Assembly: GCA_905221605.1 (NCBI GenBank)
Contig: CAJNDS010000225.1
Span: 1 to 64,000 of the forward strand
Reading direction: 5' to 3'
From: Symbiodinium natans
Taxonomy: Eukaryota; Sar; Dinophyceae; Suessiales; Symbiodiniaceae
DNA length: 64,000 bases
Shown: piece by piece, positions 22,082 through 33,922 of the stretch
Layout of the letters: each line of letters opens with the position of its first letter
Numbering within the stretch: the stretch's first letter is position 1
Notes under the pieces: generated by a model
The model's input: only the letters and a program-made list of their open reading frames with translations
Told to the model about the DNA's origin: nothing
Database searches by the model: none
Translations under genes and position numbers: made by a program

Positions 22082-25000
22082 CTGATGGAGATGATGTCCG
22101 TCTTAGACACAGGGCCTCGACACTTCAACAGGCCATCTACCATCTCATCGAACTCCAGCTCGCCACCTCATGCGACTCGTCTCTTCAAGATTCTCAAAGG
22201 CAGACGCCCCTGTGCCATCTCACGCATCATTCAATTTTCTAGCTACCGAAGCCGTTTTGCAAAGGCTGCTAAAGTGGACACTGAAGCCTACGTGACTAAC
22301 AGGCGCAGCAGGCAGCCTTAAAGTTTGTGCACGGAACGCTCACTTGCACGAGACAGGACAACAGGTTCAGCTAAGTGCTTCTAGCAAATGAAGGGTCGGA
22401 ATGAAATTGCAGGTGCCGACTTCAGTCATCTTCAATCGTACGGGGCTCATGCTGGGACCCTGGGAGCCGTGCTGAGGTCGGCATCCAGCACCTCCTGGGT
22501 GAACACTGCACAATCAAACTGGACCCCTCGGCGGCATCAACTTGGACAAGAATTTCTCTGATTCTGATGCTTAAATCCAATTCGAAGGGTCGAAAAGATC
22601 TGACTTGCAAGAGAGGTCGATTTCGGCATCTTCGAGCTTGTTAATTAGCTCCTTCTCTTGGGAAAGCCACCTGTCACGAATGGGCAGCAGAACTAATGGA
22701 CAGCACAACTCCGCTTGGCCTGTTGAACTGCTCCTGGGTGACCACAACTTTCCGCTCCACCATTTCTGTACGGATCGCATCAGCCAGAGACTCGTACTCC
22801 TTGATGGGGCACGCATGGGCAAGCGATGATTCATCTGATTTCTGACACTAATATGTGCACCATGCGCCTCCCTACACTAATCGCATCCCCCAAATATTAA
22901 TCGGGCGGGGGCCCCCCCCCCCAATAGAAACTCGAAAGGATTTTTTTTAGGGGAATGTATCCAAATGTCAGGTTTTGGGTCCAAAGTTTCCAAAGGGTTT
23001 AGGGTCTAGGCTTCAGGGTAATTGCGAGAGAGAGAGAGAGAGCTCTACTCACGCAGCACAGCAAGGCTCAGACAGAGGCTTTGCAGCCACTCACTCACTC
23101 ACACTCACACTCACACACTCACAGCTTAGTGCTGCGAAGTGACTGGGAGGGAAGGGAGCTGCAGGATGATGGTTGGTTTGAGGCTTTGGGAGCCCTCAAC
23201 CCACCCCCTGATTCTATAATTAGGGGTACGTTCAATAAACAAGGGGGAAGTGATTAATCGAAGCATCCTTTACAACAGCTCATGACTTGCCGCGGAAGCG
23301 GAAGGTCACATCCATATCGTGACATGCGCTGCGCAGAGCATGCCGGCATTGCTCAGACATGACAGTGACCGTCGAAAAAAACATAAAACAGGGGACCTGG
23401 GCGGTGTGTGGCGTGTAGCCGTACATCTCCCGGAGCTTCTCCAACTTCTCGTTGAGGACCTTGATGCGCTCCTCCTCGGACATGTCTTTGGTCTCGTCGT
23501 GGAAGATGTTGGCCATGATGAGATGCCTGAGAGAGGTCGCCAAAACCCACTCCTTGGTGTGCAACGGCTCACGATGGTTGCCTCTTTATCACAAGGCCTT
23601 GGCTGCCGAAGGATCTACTACATTGTCGAGGTTCAGTTCTCGGCGCATTCTCGCCCAGCTCGCGTTGCCTCTTTTTCGTGCTGCCATCTGCAACGTTGTC
23701 GATGAATACCTTGCAGCCGGCTGTGCGATGTGTGTCTGGGTCCATCGATGGATCAGCCCCGGGTTTGGACAACGCAAAACAGCACGTTAAACCTGGCAAA
23801 ACAACACAGGCCGGGCCACTTTTGTGAGCGAAAACTGCCCACAGAAAAGACCGATGGGGTTCTCTGAAAATCCCGTTCCCCAAGAGAGCTCTGAAGAAGG
23901 GCAGCTAAGATCATAGCTAAGCAGCTGCCATGATCAGATTGAAGATTCCAATCGTCACAAAAAGAAAGAGCAGTATATAGGCAAACCTCAGGAGCTCACC
24001 CCGTGAGCAAAACACATGGCATCGGCAACTGCAGCAGCTCTGATCGGCATGCTGGGGAGCATGAAGATGCCCCCTCCGTCTTCTCTTCGCAAACGTTCTT
24101 GCAGGGGTCTTCCATCCAGATCTGCCTCAGCATGACATGGCACCTGCTCTGCACAACTCTTTCGCACTTTCTCTTTCTTCGAACTATGTTCCGTCTTCCT
24201 CTTCTTCTCTTCTTCGAGACTTCGTCTTCGTCGTTCTTATTGGTTTTCTTTGTCTTCTCCTTCCCCTCCTCCTGCTTCTTTGTTCTTCTTCTCTGTGGGA
24301 TCTGAGTTCAAGAGTTGTGTCGGGCAAACACGGTCGATGGCCCTCCTGGCTCCCTGCTTTTTCACGGTCCGGTCTCTGGTTGAATCATCTCCATGCCTTT
24401 CATGCGTCGACTCCGCGGCACGCAATCATAGCCCAGGAGCCTGGTGCCCCCACGCACTACGCGTGCGCTGGCTGCTGCAGTACTCAGAGGCACAGGAGCC
24501 CTGCTGGTCCGGGAGATGTCTCACATCGTACCCTCCAACCCCCTTCTCAGGCCCCAGGAAGTAACGGCCTGGAAATGAGGCAGTCTCTCTCTCTTCTGCG
24601 CTCATAGCGCCCTTCAGTTACGGGGGCCGCCCAAATGCGAGCATCACCGAGTCTGTCTGTAGGTACCCCCCAGACTTCACGGAACTTGCAAAACAGATCC
24701 AACACCACAACTACCCAGTTCTCGTTCCATCTTGTCTGGCTCTCCCTCTCTGCTTCTCTATCTCTCCGTCTCTCCGTCTCACGCTTGGCCCCCCCCTCCC
24801 GCCCCAATGGGACCTTTCATGGAGTGGGAAGGCCGCGCGGAGGTGTGCCGTCACCGAATTTTGCCGCCTTGGCCCCCCCCGGGTGAGAGCGGCCGCCCGA
24901 CGGCGAGCGTCAACCGAGTCGGTTCGTGAGACTTGAACTCAAGTCACAAGAGACTCTCTGAGTTGCCATTCCCACGACTTCGTGGTGGAGGCGGGTCATC

Positions 25001-26888
25001 ACGCAGTATGTTGGGCTGTGGCTGGTATGTACCTCCAGCCTTTGTCACACTGTAAACCTGCCAATGAACACGACTGTGTCACATGGCGGCGGGCTTTGCT
25101 GAGGCAAGGTGAAGGTGGGGTACCGGGCATCGACGTCAAAGCATATATCGGTAGCGAAACAGAGACCACGGAAAGTAAGAGAGAAGCTCATTGCCGCCTT
25201 GTGTGCGTCCTTCACTGGTGATGGGGTCTCGATCTTTTTATGCTTCCATTCTCTCTCCCTTCTTTTTATTATTATTTTTCTTTTTCTTCTCTGCTTCCTA
25301 GTCTTTGGCTCTTCCTTTATTTCATGAGCTTACAGGGTTGATCGAAGGTAGAAAGATTCCAGAATGAAAAGAATTCGCAGAGTCTTACTCTCTCTCCGTC
25401 CCTCTGCTTTCGCGTCCTCTCATCTGCTCTCTTTCTCCCTCCTCACACGGCACGTGCAGGTGCCAAGATGCGCAACCATCAGTAAAGCACCGGAAGTTGG
25501 TGAACATAGCGTCCGGCACGGTTTCAAATTCCTCGTTGTGGGCCGAGGTGGGGGCTTGCAGGGACCGTCATGAACCCGTGAGAGCCAAGGAGAATTGCAA
25601 GTGAAGAAAGTCCCATGTCAACCCCAAAAGTCGGATGGCTGAGTAACTGGGCTAAACTCTCTCCACTGCAAAAAACTTATAGCTACTGAAATGAAGTTCA
25701 CATTCATGTGACATTATGTGATGCGCCCCCATCTTGCCAGAGCCCAAGCCACAGGATGTTTCCAGAAGAAGGTTTTGGTAACCACCCCAAGGAGGTACAT
25801 GCACAGCAGCAGCAAGACCACCGCCCAGAAGAGCACACGCAGCCCGGTGAAAACCTTCTTGGCAAGCCACAGCAGCGCTTGAGATGACATCAGTTTTCGC
25901 TGGGTCGGAGCTGCCACAATGCTACTACTTAGCAGTTTGCGAACTACTTCTGTTTGTTGCCTCCATGGAATATATGGAATCTCAAGGCAAGAGCTAGCTC
26001 AAGCTGAAGTGGCCCCCTGGATCATCAGCTTCAGCTCCGTGAAGATCCTCAACAACGGAACAATACAGATCCCAGCACGGGGCAGCATGACAGGTCTGAC
26101 ATTCTGGGAGGCTCATGTCGGCTTGCGCAGCTTGTGGCAACGTGCTTTTGAAATCAAGGAGTCAAGGCACTTGAACTTCAGCAGCCGGATGATGCGGCCA
26201 AGGCGGGCCAGCTTCAGCATCTTGAGGCTCCCTGCCACGCTGGCATCGCCTCCTTCAGTTTCTGTGGACGTCGAGTTGGACGTCGTTGTCTCCGAGAGTT
26301 CTGCAGTCACCGCATTTGCGAACAAATCCACCAAAGCCAGGACAACGCAGAGGACGTCGAACCAGCTCCAATACCAGTCGGGGCCTGCAACCCATTGTAC
26401 TGCATGTCACAACTTGTCATGATTGTGACTCTAGGCCCGAACCTAGCAGGAACTCGCGCACGGTAAAGATTCTTGCTTTCACGAGGATCTCGGCAATGAA
26501 GAAGATGGTAAAACCAATTTCGAGGATCTGCCGCATGATGGCACGAGTCTCGAGTCTATGAGACTTGCAAGAGGAGTGGAGTGGACACAAGAAAAACCCG
26601 CCGCCGCACGCTGTCGCAGCACGATGCAACGTCGGTAACACACTGTGGGTATTGGAGCAGCCTGCCATACTGGACTGTCGGGGTCCATGTCCGCGCTCAG
26701 ACCTTCCAGCAAGGTACACGCAACAGTGCCTTGCAGGTTTGAAGGGTTGCACATGAAGGCTTACACATCCCTTGCCGACCGGCCGGCGGTTCCCAATGAA
26801 TCACATGCCCAGTGGCCGGCAACAGCTGCATTGACCATGATGACGCAGGCCGGGATGATATCCAACAGCAGTAAGAAAGTTGAATTAT
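22082..26888 (-). CDS. Voltage-gated cation channel with EF-hand tail
   Basis: Exons on the minus strand: S1 (26767-26888, FLLLLDIIPACVIMVNAAVA); S2 (26443-26548, QILEIGFTIFFIAEILVK); S3-S4 (26171-26384, WFDVLCVVLALVDLFAN, then SLKMLKLARLGRIIRLLKFK); S4-S5 linker (from 26047, IFTELKLMIQG); S5 (about 25760-25872, GLRVLFWAVVLLLLCMYLLG); S6 (23926-23986, FAYILLFLFVTIGIFNLIMA); then 23709 downward (VFIDNVADGSTKKRQREL). S4 has six basic residues every third position. The cytoplasmic tail covers 23397-23552, 22720-22799, 22592-22670, a 22-nt exon 22473-22494 and 22082-22166. The last two rebuild an EF loop, DADLSGELEFDE, then MVDGLLKCRGPVSK. Donors at 23925, 22719 and 22472 are GC; at 22591, GA. 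The pore exon was not identified (somewhere in 23990-25750), so ion selectivity is unknown. The exon after 23709 has an unresolved frame near 23600. A one-repeat Na/Ca-channel-like protein is most likely. Confidence 0.92.
23029..23120. repeat. GA and CACT microsatellites
   Basis: (GA)7-8 at about 23029-23042 and (CACT)/(CA) units at about 23085-23120, in an intron of the channel gene. A purine/pyrimidine-biased non-coding stretch runs from about 22850 to 23280. Confidence 0.9.
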
Positions 26889-28749
26889 CTTCGTGGACCC
26901 TTAGTCGGGACACTTCATGACAACTTCATGAGTCATGATGAAGCAGAGGGTCTGTTCAGCGGCTTGAGTGCCGAAAGCACTGTTTTTTTGCATTTGGCCG
27001 TTAGGGGTTTTGGGCCCAAAAGCTTGAAATCTGTCCCCTCCCGTGAAAAGTCGAAAAGGTCTCCTTCCCCCCGTCTGCTCCGTCCCTTCTTTGGCGAATG
27101 TCTCTGCTTCTTCTTCTTCTTCTTCTTCTTCTTCTTCTTCTTCTTCTTCTTCTTCTTCTTCTTCTTCTTCTTCTTCTTCTTCTTCTTCTTCTTCTTCTTC
27201 TTCTTCTTCTTCTCCTTCTCCTTCTCCCTCTGCTTCTTATGTGCTGTGCCACTGTGCCCGTGCACGTATCGGAGGCTCTTTCACATGGACTGTCTGGTCG
27301 GGCTCCACGTAGCAACAGGCAAATCAGGAGAACTCTTTGGCCTTTGTTCGCCCAGGCCGTCACCGTGGTCTGGCTGCTTGGGTTTTCCGCTATGCCGCTA
27401 TGCTGTTGGCATGCCAAAATCTTGGGCAGCTGGGGTTGGTTTCGCGTTGAGCTCTGCAGGCGTGAGGTTGCCTCATGAGTTTGGCTTAGGCCCGGGTAGT
27501 AACCTCTGCATTTGGCACGATGTGACTTGGACTTTACGCGAAGCATCCAGGCTTCTCGGCTACCGTCCTCGGTGGTCAGAGACAAAAGGTGTGGCCACCA
27601 CCCTTTCTTGGATGGCCGTGCGGCCCGTCACCGTGGTCTCAGTTGCCCATGCCTGCTGATCGGAGCTTGATTCAGGCCCCACGACGTGGCCTCTGTTTTT
27701 AGTTTTTCGGATGACAGCCATTTGCGCCTCATCTTCGGCCGCATGACATTGGGCAACACCAGTTCATCCGCACATGCCAAAGATTTTTTTGCAAACGCAG
27801 CGCTGGACGGAGCTGTTTGGACATTCATTCTATTGTACACGCGTTCTTCTTGCTGCTTCACTGGATGTATATGCTTAGCCACTGACCTCTGGACGGTTCT
27901 TTCAAGACTTGTGCTGCAGGCATGGGGGATACCAGGGGGGCTTGACGTTGCATCCTCTTTGCGGCCTAGTCAACATGTTATATGGCTGAAATGGTTCTGA
28001 CTTTGGTTTGCGTGTTTTACAGGGAAAACGGATGATCAAAATCATTATCGCATGCGCTTACTAATTAAGAATCGGAGCACAAATGAATGGCGTGCCAGTC
28101 GGGTCTGCGAATGGCTTTCGGCGCATGTTTCTCCAAGGCTTTTTTGCCCATGGGACCCGCCCCATCTCCCAGACATGATTTACAACACGGTCCTGCTACA
28201 CCTCCATCATGACGAAGCATGTACTGGCTTCGTGCCAAGTGGCTCCTCATGTATACGGGTTTTCCCATTCTGTCGTGGAGATGATTTAGTGCTCCTTGGC
28301 GTCGCAAAAGACTTCCTCCTGCTCTCCAGGTCCGGTGGAGGTTCACCTCGGCGGGGCGCTCAGCTGTGTGCAGATGAAGAAAGCTGTTCAAAGCTTCCTC
28401 TTAAGCTTCAAACGTGCTCCTGGTCGTGAGGCTCGAATGAAGCAAGTCTCAGATTTAGGCAGGTTGCCTGGCTCAGGTGGTGAAGACGAGTCCGTGTCGC
28501 AAATCACGGCCCCTGGCCTGTTCAACGTTAGCACAAAATACCGAGACGATACATGTGAAGATCGTGCATCCCGGATTCCCGGATCATTCGTCCAAGCGGC
28601 AGCTCCAAACAGGCCGGCTTCAGGGGCGCCACCACTGCCACACCCCAATTCATCGGAGCTGGCTCGTTGTCTCTTGCGTGAGCCCGCAAAGGTTCCTCAG
28701 GGTGCCATCAGGGTGCCAAGCCATGGCCCCCTCGAAGCATCTCTTACAC
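26889..28749 (-). other. Probable 5' introns and exons of the channel gene
   Basis: Holds a TTC microsatellite and two plausible minus exons: about 27690-27840 (ELVLPNVMRPKMRRKWLSSE, basic) and about 28400-28640 (WTNDPGIRDARSSHVSSRYF). They would sit between the coiled-coil start exon and S1, but borders and linkage are inferred. Confidence 0.35.
27107..27213. repeat. (TTC)n microsatellite, about 107 bp
   Basis: Nearly pure ctt/ttc repeat; GAA on the strand that carries the genes. The long poly-Phe, poly-Ser, poly-Leu, poly-Lys and poly-Arg frames across it are artefacts. Confidence 0.97.
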
Positions 28750-28899
28750 CCACAGTGCCAACTGCGGAGACTCCAGTGACTCCAAACTACTGGCCTTGTG
28801 CAGCTGTTGTCGTAACTCAGCATTCTCGGCCATGATTTTCTCATACTCCGTCGTGAGGGCAGTCAGGTGAACGTGAAACGGAGATCCTGTGAAGGCCAT
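28750..28899 (-). CDS. Coiled-coil start exon, possible N-terminus of the channel
   Basis: The exon opens with ATG at 28899 and runs exactly 50 codons to a strong donor (CTGTGG|GTGTAAG). It reads MAFTGSPFHVHLTALTTEYE, then KIMAENAELRQQLHKASSLE. The heptad-like H..L..EYE....EN.EL..QL is a short coiled coil. Dinoflagellate ion channels and kinases often begin with a coiled coil of the form HL..LR.EN..LR.QL, and this is the nearest upstream start for the channel whose S1 exon lies at 26767-26888. Linkage to that gene is inference; it could belong to another protein. Confidence 0.65.
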
Positions 28900-30616
28900 G
28901 GCTTCTGGCTCGGCGCGAGGCAGTGTTGGGAAAAACTGCTCCGCGTCTGCCCCCCCCTTGATCCGTTCGCATGGCCGAGGTCTGTGGCACTTCTGGACTT
29001 CGATCCCTTTATCCACCCTCTTAGAGTCTCTAGAGGCCCGAGATCCCGAGAGCAGTGAGGGCTCGCCGTGCTCACTGAACCCCCAGGCCTCACGAGATCC
29101 GCGTGCAAACGATGGTCGCGCATGCTGCAGGAATGCACGGACTACACATGACAAACTGAAACGCGCAAGAGCGCGGACACTTGCTAGTTACCGATGGCAG
29201 GTATGCTGCCATACCCGAGTCGATTGGAAACGATGATCGGGCACACGGAGATGATAAGCTGTCTTGTCAGGAAAGTATTTGATCTGGTCGACTGGTCGAG
29301 CCATGTCAAGAAATGGGCATGCAGCATTGCCAGCATGCTATCGTGCTTTCGTGCAGTGCACATGGTGGCCTCGCAGCTGCTGCCAACCGTCGCTCCTTGC
29401 AAACGCGGCTTGGAAGCGCATGGGTTTTCAGAGAACGGTATGCAGAACAGGCCTCGCGCTCCGCCTCGGATCGGCGTCGCTGCGCTTCGCCGACCTGAGG
29501 CAGAGTACAGCTACATGAACATGGGAAGGGATTGGGCGCTCATGGGAAAAGTTCTTGACAGACGACACCCGCAGAGAGAGAGAGAGAGTGGTTGTTTCCA
29601 ACTGCTAATATCACTCCAAACTCCAGGCGTTTGCAATGTAAGCTATGGGTGCCAGAAACCGGCTGAAACCTTAGCTTAGGATAAGGGTGCACACATGTGC
29701 ACACGCACGCATCCACAACAGTCTGGCGCGTCCTGTCCATAGACTCAGGTAATTAGTGTTTCACGTTGTAGCAGCACCACACAGGTCCAGCGTGCACCTA
29801 GCGGCGAAAACCTTCTTTGCTGCGTGCGGCGCTCTGAAGATGCAAGTCTCGTGCTCTCGCGTCCCCGGGCCTCCTCACGCAACTGAGCGAGCTCGGCCTC
29901 ACCTGCGTTAGATGGGTTCAGGATTGAGGCTCCGGAGGGAGTGACATAGAGTGACCTGACGCTACTAGGATTTGTGGATAGTTACGGCTAGTCACTAAAC
30001 CCTGTTGGTGGATCTGGTTTGCAACTGCGGCATGGGCAATGCACGGCTTGGTGCCGGCACCTTGTTCCACCAGAAGTTGATGCGCCTGAGATGCGAAGTT
30101 GGCGCAAAAGGACAGAGCGCTTCAGCCATCTGATCTTATCGTCTTATCGTCTCACCAGGCCCTCTAGGCGATGATGTGTTCACCCTGAATGCAACCAGTC
30201 CTTTGAGGCGCAGGCCTAGGCCCAAGACGGGGGTTTGGACATGCACAAGTCAAGTCGTTCATGTTTCTGTTGTCAGAGTCAAGCAATGTCGAGCTTTCGT
30301 GACGGCACCTTGCTAGCAATTCTTGGACCAAGATTCGTGGGCAATCGTACTCTTCATTGCAAGCCCACCTTTACACACGAAAACTCCACCGACCTGCACG
30401 ACCTGGAGAGCAGAGTGTACTCAGCTGCATAATCCTACGCTGCCATTAAGGTGGCTCCTATTAGTGTGCACATAAGAGACCCTCTTCAATCCTTTTGCAT
30501 CACTTTGCCTCTTGCACGCGCGTCTCCTGGAGATGGTGCCCCAAGGATTCGCATCGGCTGCGCATGTCCTGCGGCGGTACACTGAATAGTACACTGGCTC
30601 CAAAGGACATTGTCAC
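28900..30616. other. No firm gene
   Basis: A minus block near 29370-29480 (VGEAQRRRSEAEREACSAY, after an AG|G acceptor) looks like a short coiled-coil exon. A (GA)n run lies at about 29574-29588. The rest shows no recognisable coding. Confidence 0.35.
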
Positions 30617-30708
30617 TCTGGTTGCCACTGAACGAGGCACGCCTGGTAGCGGCCTCGAAGGTCCCGGAGACTTTCAGAAAGCTCCGCGAGCGCAGCCTCC
30701 GTGGCGAC
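30617..30708 (-). CDS. Coiled-coil exon, unidentified protein
   Basis: Clean borders: acceptor GCGGGCAG|GTC and donor CCAGA|GTGACA, 92 nt. It reads VATEAALAELSESLRDLRGR, then YQACLVQWQPE. The A..L.EL...L..L...Y spacing predicts a coiled coil. The adjacent coiled-coil exons at 32.4-32.9 kb could be the same gene's downstream or upstream part, but direction makes this the later exon. Not identified. Confidence 0.5.
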
Positions 30709-31860
30709 CTGCCCGCTGCAGCGACTTTCGGCGACTTATAGGATGTGCCGATGTGGGTTGGGGAAAGCTGGGGACGGGTTGGGGCTATCTTTTTCTTCTA
30801 GAAGTGGCCGGCTGAGAAAAGACTGGCAGATAAAGCCTTTGGGGAAGTGGCGGAAGAGGTGGCTTCAAGAACGAGGCTTTCAGAACAGTGAATCACCTTA
30901 GATACTTCAAGGAACACGCAGGAAGACAAAGTGGGGCCGATGTTCTACAAAGTCGTTGGCAGCCAATGGAAAAGTGGAAGTAGCTCCGTCTCCCGCTAAA
31001 CTCAGATTCTAGAACAAGCAGTCGAATTCTGCGAAGCTGAGGGTGTACAAGAATACGCTTGTAAGAGCGCCTGGCGGCACATATGGCGCCAGTCCCGTCA
31101 CCCGCAACAGAATTCGGTCCGAACTTCCGCCCGTGATTTCAGCCAGGGTCGTCTGCCATGACGCCACTCGGAAGGTTTTTCGGAACTAAGAATGCCTCCT
31201 TTTCTGCTGGCCTGACAAAGGGTCCTCGGGAGTCCTCGGGAATCCTCCAAAAAAAACGCATTCGAACCGGGACCACCTCACAAGGTTGAGGTGGTTATCA
31301 TCGGTTAGCTGTTGCCGCGGGCCTCGGAGTTCAGCATCTCCGTGTTGCAAGCCGGTTAATTGGGCACATAGACCTTCTTTTCCGGATGCTGGAAGTTGAT
31401 CCAGTCGGGGATATATAGACTGTCTGGGTTTGCGTGGTTTGATACCCTCGTCTCTCTGCCTCGAATCTGTTGAGGTTATATACAACTGAGTTACCCTCAC
31501 GTCTTGCATTCAAGCTTGCGCTCGCATCTGCAAGCGTGGACTCGCGTAGGCCACCATCTCTCGTGCATCCCCATCCCCTTTTCAGCAGAGATGACAGATG
31601 TAACGTTGGGACTTGGATGCATCTACCCCTCTGCCCCGATGATGGTGTTTCTCGATGTTTCTCGACGTTTCTCGGCTAGGGAATGCTACGGATCAAAAGG
31701 CCATGTGTTGACTTTGTTGGGCCGCTGCAGTGCAGTGACAAGTGTCAAGGCAGACCCCAGGCCTCATCGGCCTCGAAAACATCATCCTGGACCAGAAAAG
31801 CAAGCGTGACAGCACAGCGCATGCCCGAGCACGCAAAGGCAAAACCCTGCATGTACAGCC
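30709..31860. other. No identified gene
   Basis: Contains a hairpin and a B-box-like sequence near 31255-31300 (see rejected items) and scattered short frames. A short minus stretch at 31763-31793 (DDVFEADEAW after CAG|G) may be a small exon. Confidence 0.3.
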
Positions 31861-31879
31861 ATTGAGGAGGTATCTTGCT

Positions 31880-31965
31880 AAGCGTTTCCTCAGATTCCTG
31901 CTGCACTTCTCCAGCAAAGATCCCATTATTTCTTTCATCATACTTCTGACTGGCAACTTGAGGTG
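31880..31965 (-). CDS. Unidentified basic helical exon
   Basis: The minus frame reads LPVRSMMKEIMGSLLEKCS, then RNLRKRLARYLLNG. It is amphipathic and basic, consistent with a helical segment. No family is recognised, and borders are uncertain. Confidence 0.35.
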
Positions 31966-32343
31966 CTGAAGTTTGGCGTGTGTCTGGAAATGCATGCTGT
32001 CACAGGGCATGCTTCTGGAGGCCTGACCTCCAGAGTGTCAGGATACGTTTGGCTACGCTCAATGGCAGCCTTGGCTACTTGGAAGTTGATTCATGCGAAA
32101 GCCTTCCACAGTTGGAATCCGGGGGTATTGTTGGCATTGTTGGGAATCTCAACGTCTGACTCTCTAATAGCCCAGTGCACCAATGTAGATTTGAGAGTCT
32201 TTCTCTCACAACCACCGACAAGCAACAATCACGGGTTCAACCTTCCGTTCAGTTTGAAGAACGCACGGCGAGATTGACGAAGTACAAACAAAAGTGAATG
32301 AAAGGAAGAACCTTTAATGAAGTGAACTCAAGTCAACAGATAA

Positions 32344-32367
32344 AACACACACACACACACACACACA
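32344..32367. repeat. (AC)n microsatellite
   Basis: Twelve AC units just beyond the stop of the coiled-coil gene at 32391. Confidence 0.95.
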
Positions 32368-32390
32368 GAGCCCTTCAGAGAACAGCTTAA

Positions 32391-32869
32391 TCAGGACAGG
32401 ACATGTCGCCACCAGACCATCCACGACTCAAATCGACTCAAGTCCTGAAGGTGCCCTGCCATGGTCTGCAGTAGCTGCAGGATGTCCTGGGCACGTGGCA
32501 TTGGCCATCGCCACTTCGTGTTTGCCAACCTGTTTCTTGACCGCTCCTGCTGTGCTCGAGCTTCGGCCGTCGTCGGCAGCCGAGAGGGCCGAGATGGAGC
32601 GAGCAGGGCCTGGGCAGAGACGTCAGAGAACAGTACTCGAAACGAGAATGGGACAATGGGACTCCCCACTGCGCATGTTGGCAAAGCGCTCCTGCCTTGG
32701 CTCGGCTCGAGTTCTCAGTCAGCTGTGGCACAGGGCCCTTCACCTCAGAGTCTGCAACATGCAAGAGAACAGAAGTGCATCCTTGCTTTTTGCTCTGCCA
32801 AGAACCCGACCTCGCATGCCAGTTGGTGCCTCAACCGCGAAATCTGACCCTCCAGGCTCGCAAGGGTGC
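32391..32869 (-). CDS. Coiled-coil protein, C-terminal exons
   Basis: The acceptor TCGCCAG|GC at 32870-32871 opens GTLASLEGQISRLRHQLACE, then VGFLAEQKAR, a clear coiled-coil. Further down, TAEARAQQERSRNRLANTKW and RAQDILQLLQTMAGHLQDLS lead to a stop at 32391. The middle piece (LRTRAEPRQERFANMRSGE) reads in another frame, so one or two small introns are expected near 32610 and 32760. Such exons are typical of kinesin, SMC-like or centrosomal proteins, but there is no domain to choose among them. Confidence 0.5.
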
Positions 32870-33922
32870 CTGGCGATGAGCAACAGAAAGTGCCATGAGG
32901 GGCATGAGGTTTCCGGCAATGGCAGGTGCTCAGCGCTCACATCCGTAACTTGTCCGTAACCGTGACAGATCGTAACAGCCAATACATTGGACTTTGGCAG
33001 GTGAGATGTACTCTAGTGATGTCGACGGAGTGCCGCAGACAGGCCTGCCAAGTCCTCACGTGAGCTTGCCAATCGCTTCGTTTCTGGGCCTGCCGGGCAT
33101 ACGAGGTATGGCATGGAGGTAGGCCCTCTCGGCGCAGCTTCCCGTATCATTTCAATATCATCCCCGTATTGTTTGCCTCACCTGGGGATGGTCGAGCTTC
33201 CAACCACTTGCGGATGTTGTCTGCTTCGGCATGCAGCGTCTCAACACCTGTTTGCACAAAGTGCCTTCACCCCTTTCTTCACATTTCTTCACCCCCACAC
33301 ATCCGGCCATGCTCGTGCAAGAGTTGGGGGCTAGAGTTGCTGCAGTGTAAAGTGCTCAGCCACATCGAGGTTTACTCACATGACACGCCACCTTGCTCAG
33401 CGCGCGGCATGCAAGGCATACACCATGCCTGTGCAGTTCCTACCAGCGCTTAGGCTTAGAGCGCCAGCTTGGACGTCCAGCAAAATCGGCCCGTGCCCAC
33501 CAAACTGTGTGATCGTGTCTGTTTACACTGCACATCATCACAAAGCCTGGCGTCATCTTTACAACCTGTACATTGCGGGCCGCGCGGGATTCACGTTGCT
33601 TTACCCACTCTGTTCGGTGGCGCAGATGAATTCAATGTTCAAGAGGCGTCAAGCCTAAACCGAACCGGAAAGGTGCAAAGGACGGGCAAGGCAAAGCCTG
33701 ACCTGTACCCGCCAGGTGTTACCATCAATCCATCTCGTGATTCTGATCGGCTTCTTGCAAAGCAAGCACCGGAAAAAAAAACTAACACAACTTGACTTTG
33801 CATCGGACGCCTCCAGTGCATGAACATGAACTGTGGACGAACTGCGGTATGCTGTTGTGTACCCTGCTTGGGCTTGGGGCATGCCATGGTTTCTTGCCGC
33901 CGAAGAGAACCTGGCAAGCCAA
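32870..33922. other. No identified gene
   Basis: Spacer or upstream part of the coiled-coil gene. Weak frames only. The stretch just below 33923 would be the 3' UTR of the MFS gene. Confidence 0.35.

Noticed and set aside
26933-27659. Long frames of poly-Phe, Ser, Leu, Lys and Arg
   Set aside because: Generated by the TTC microsatellite. Every frame of such a repeat is open.
31240-31320. tRNA-like or SINE-like element (minus strand: GGTTCGAATG B-box, a stem CCACCTCA/TGAGGTGG, then a T run)
   Set aside because: The T-arm does not pair, no acceptor or D-arm can be drawn and the A-box is poor, so it does not fold as a tRNA. Chance or a very decayed copy.
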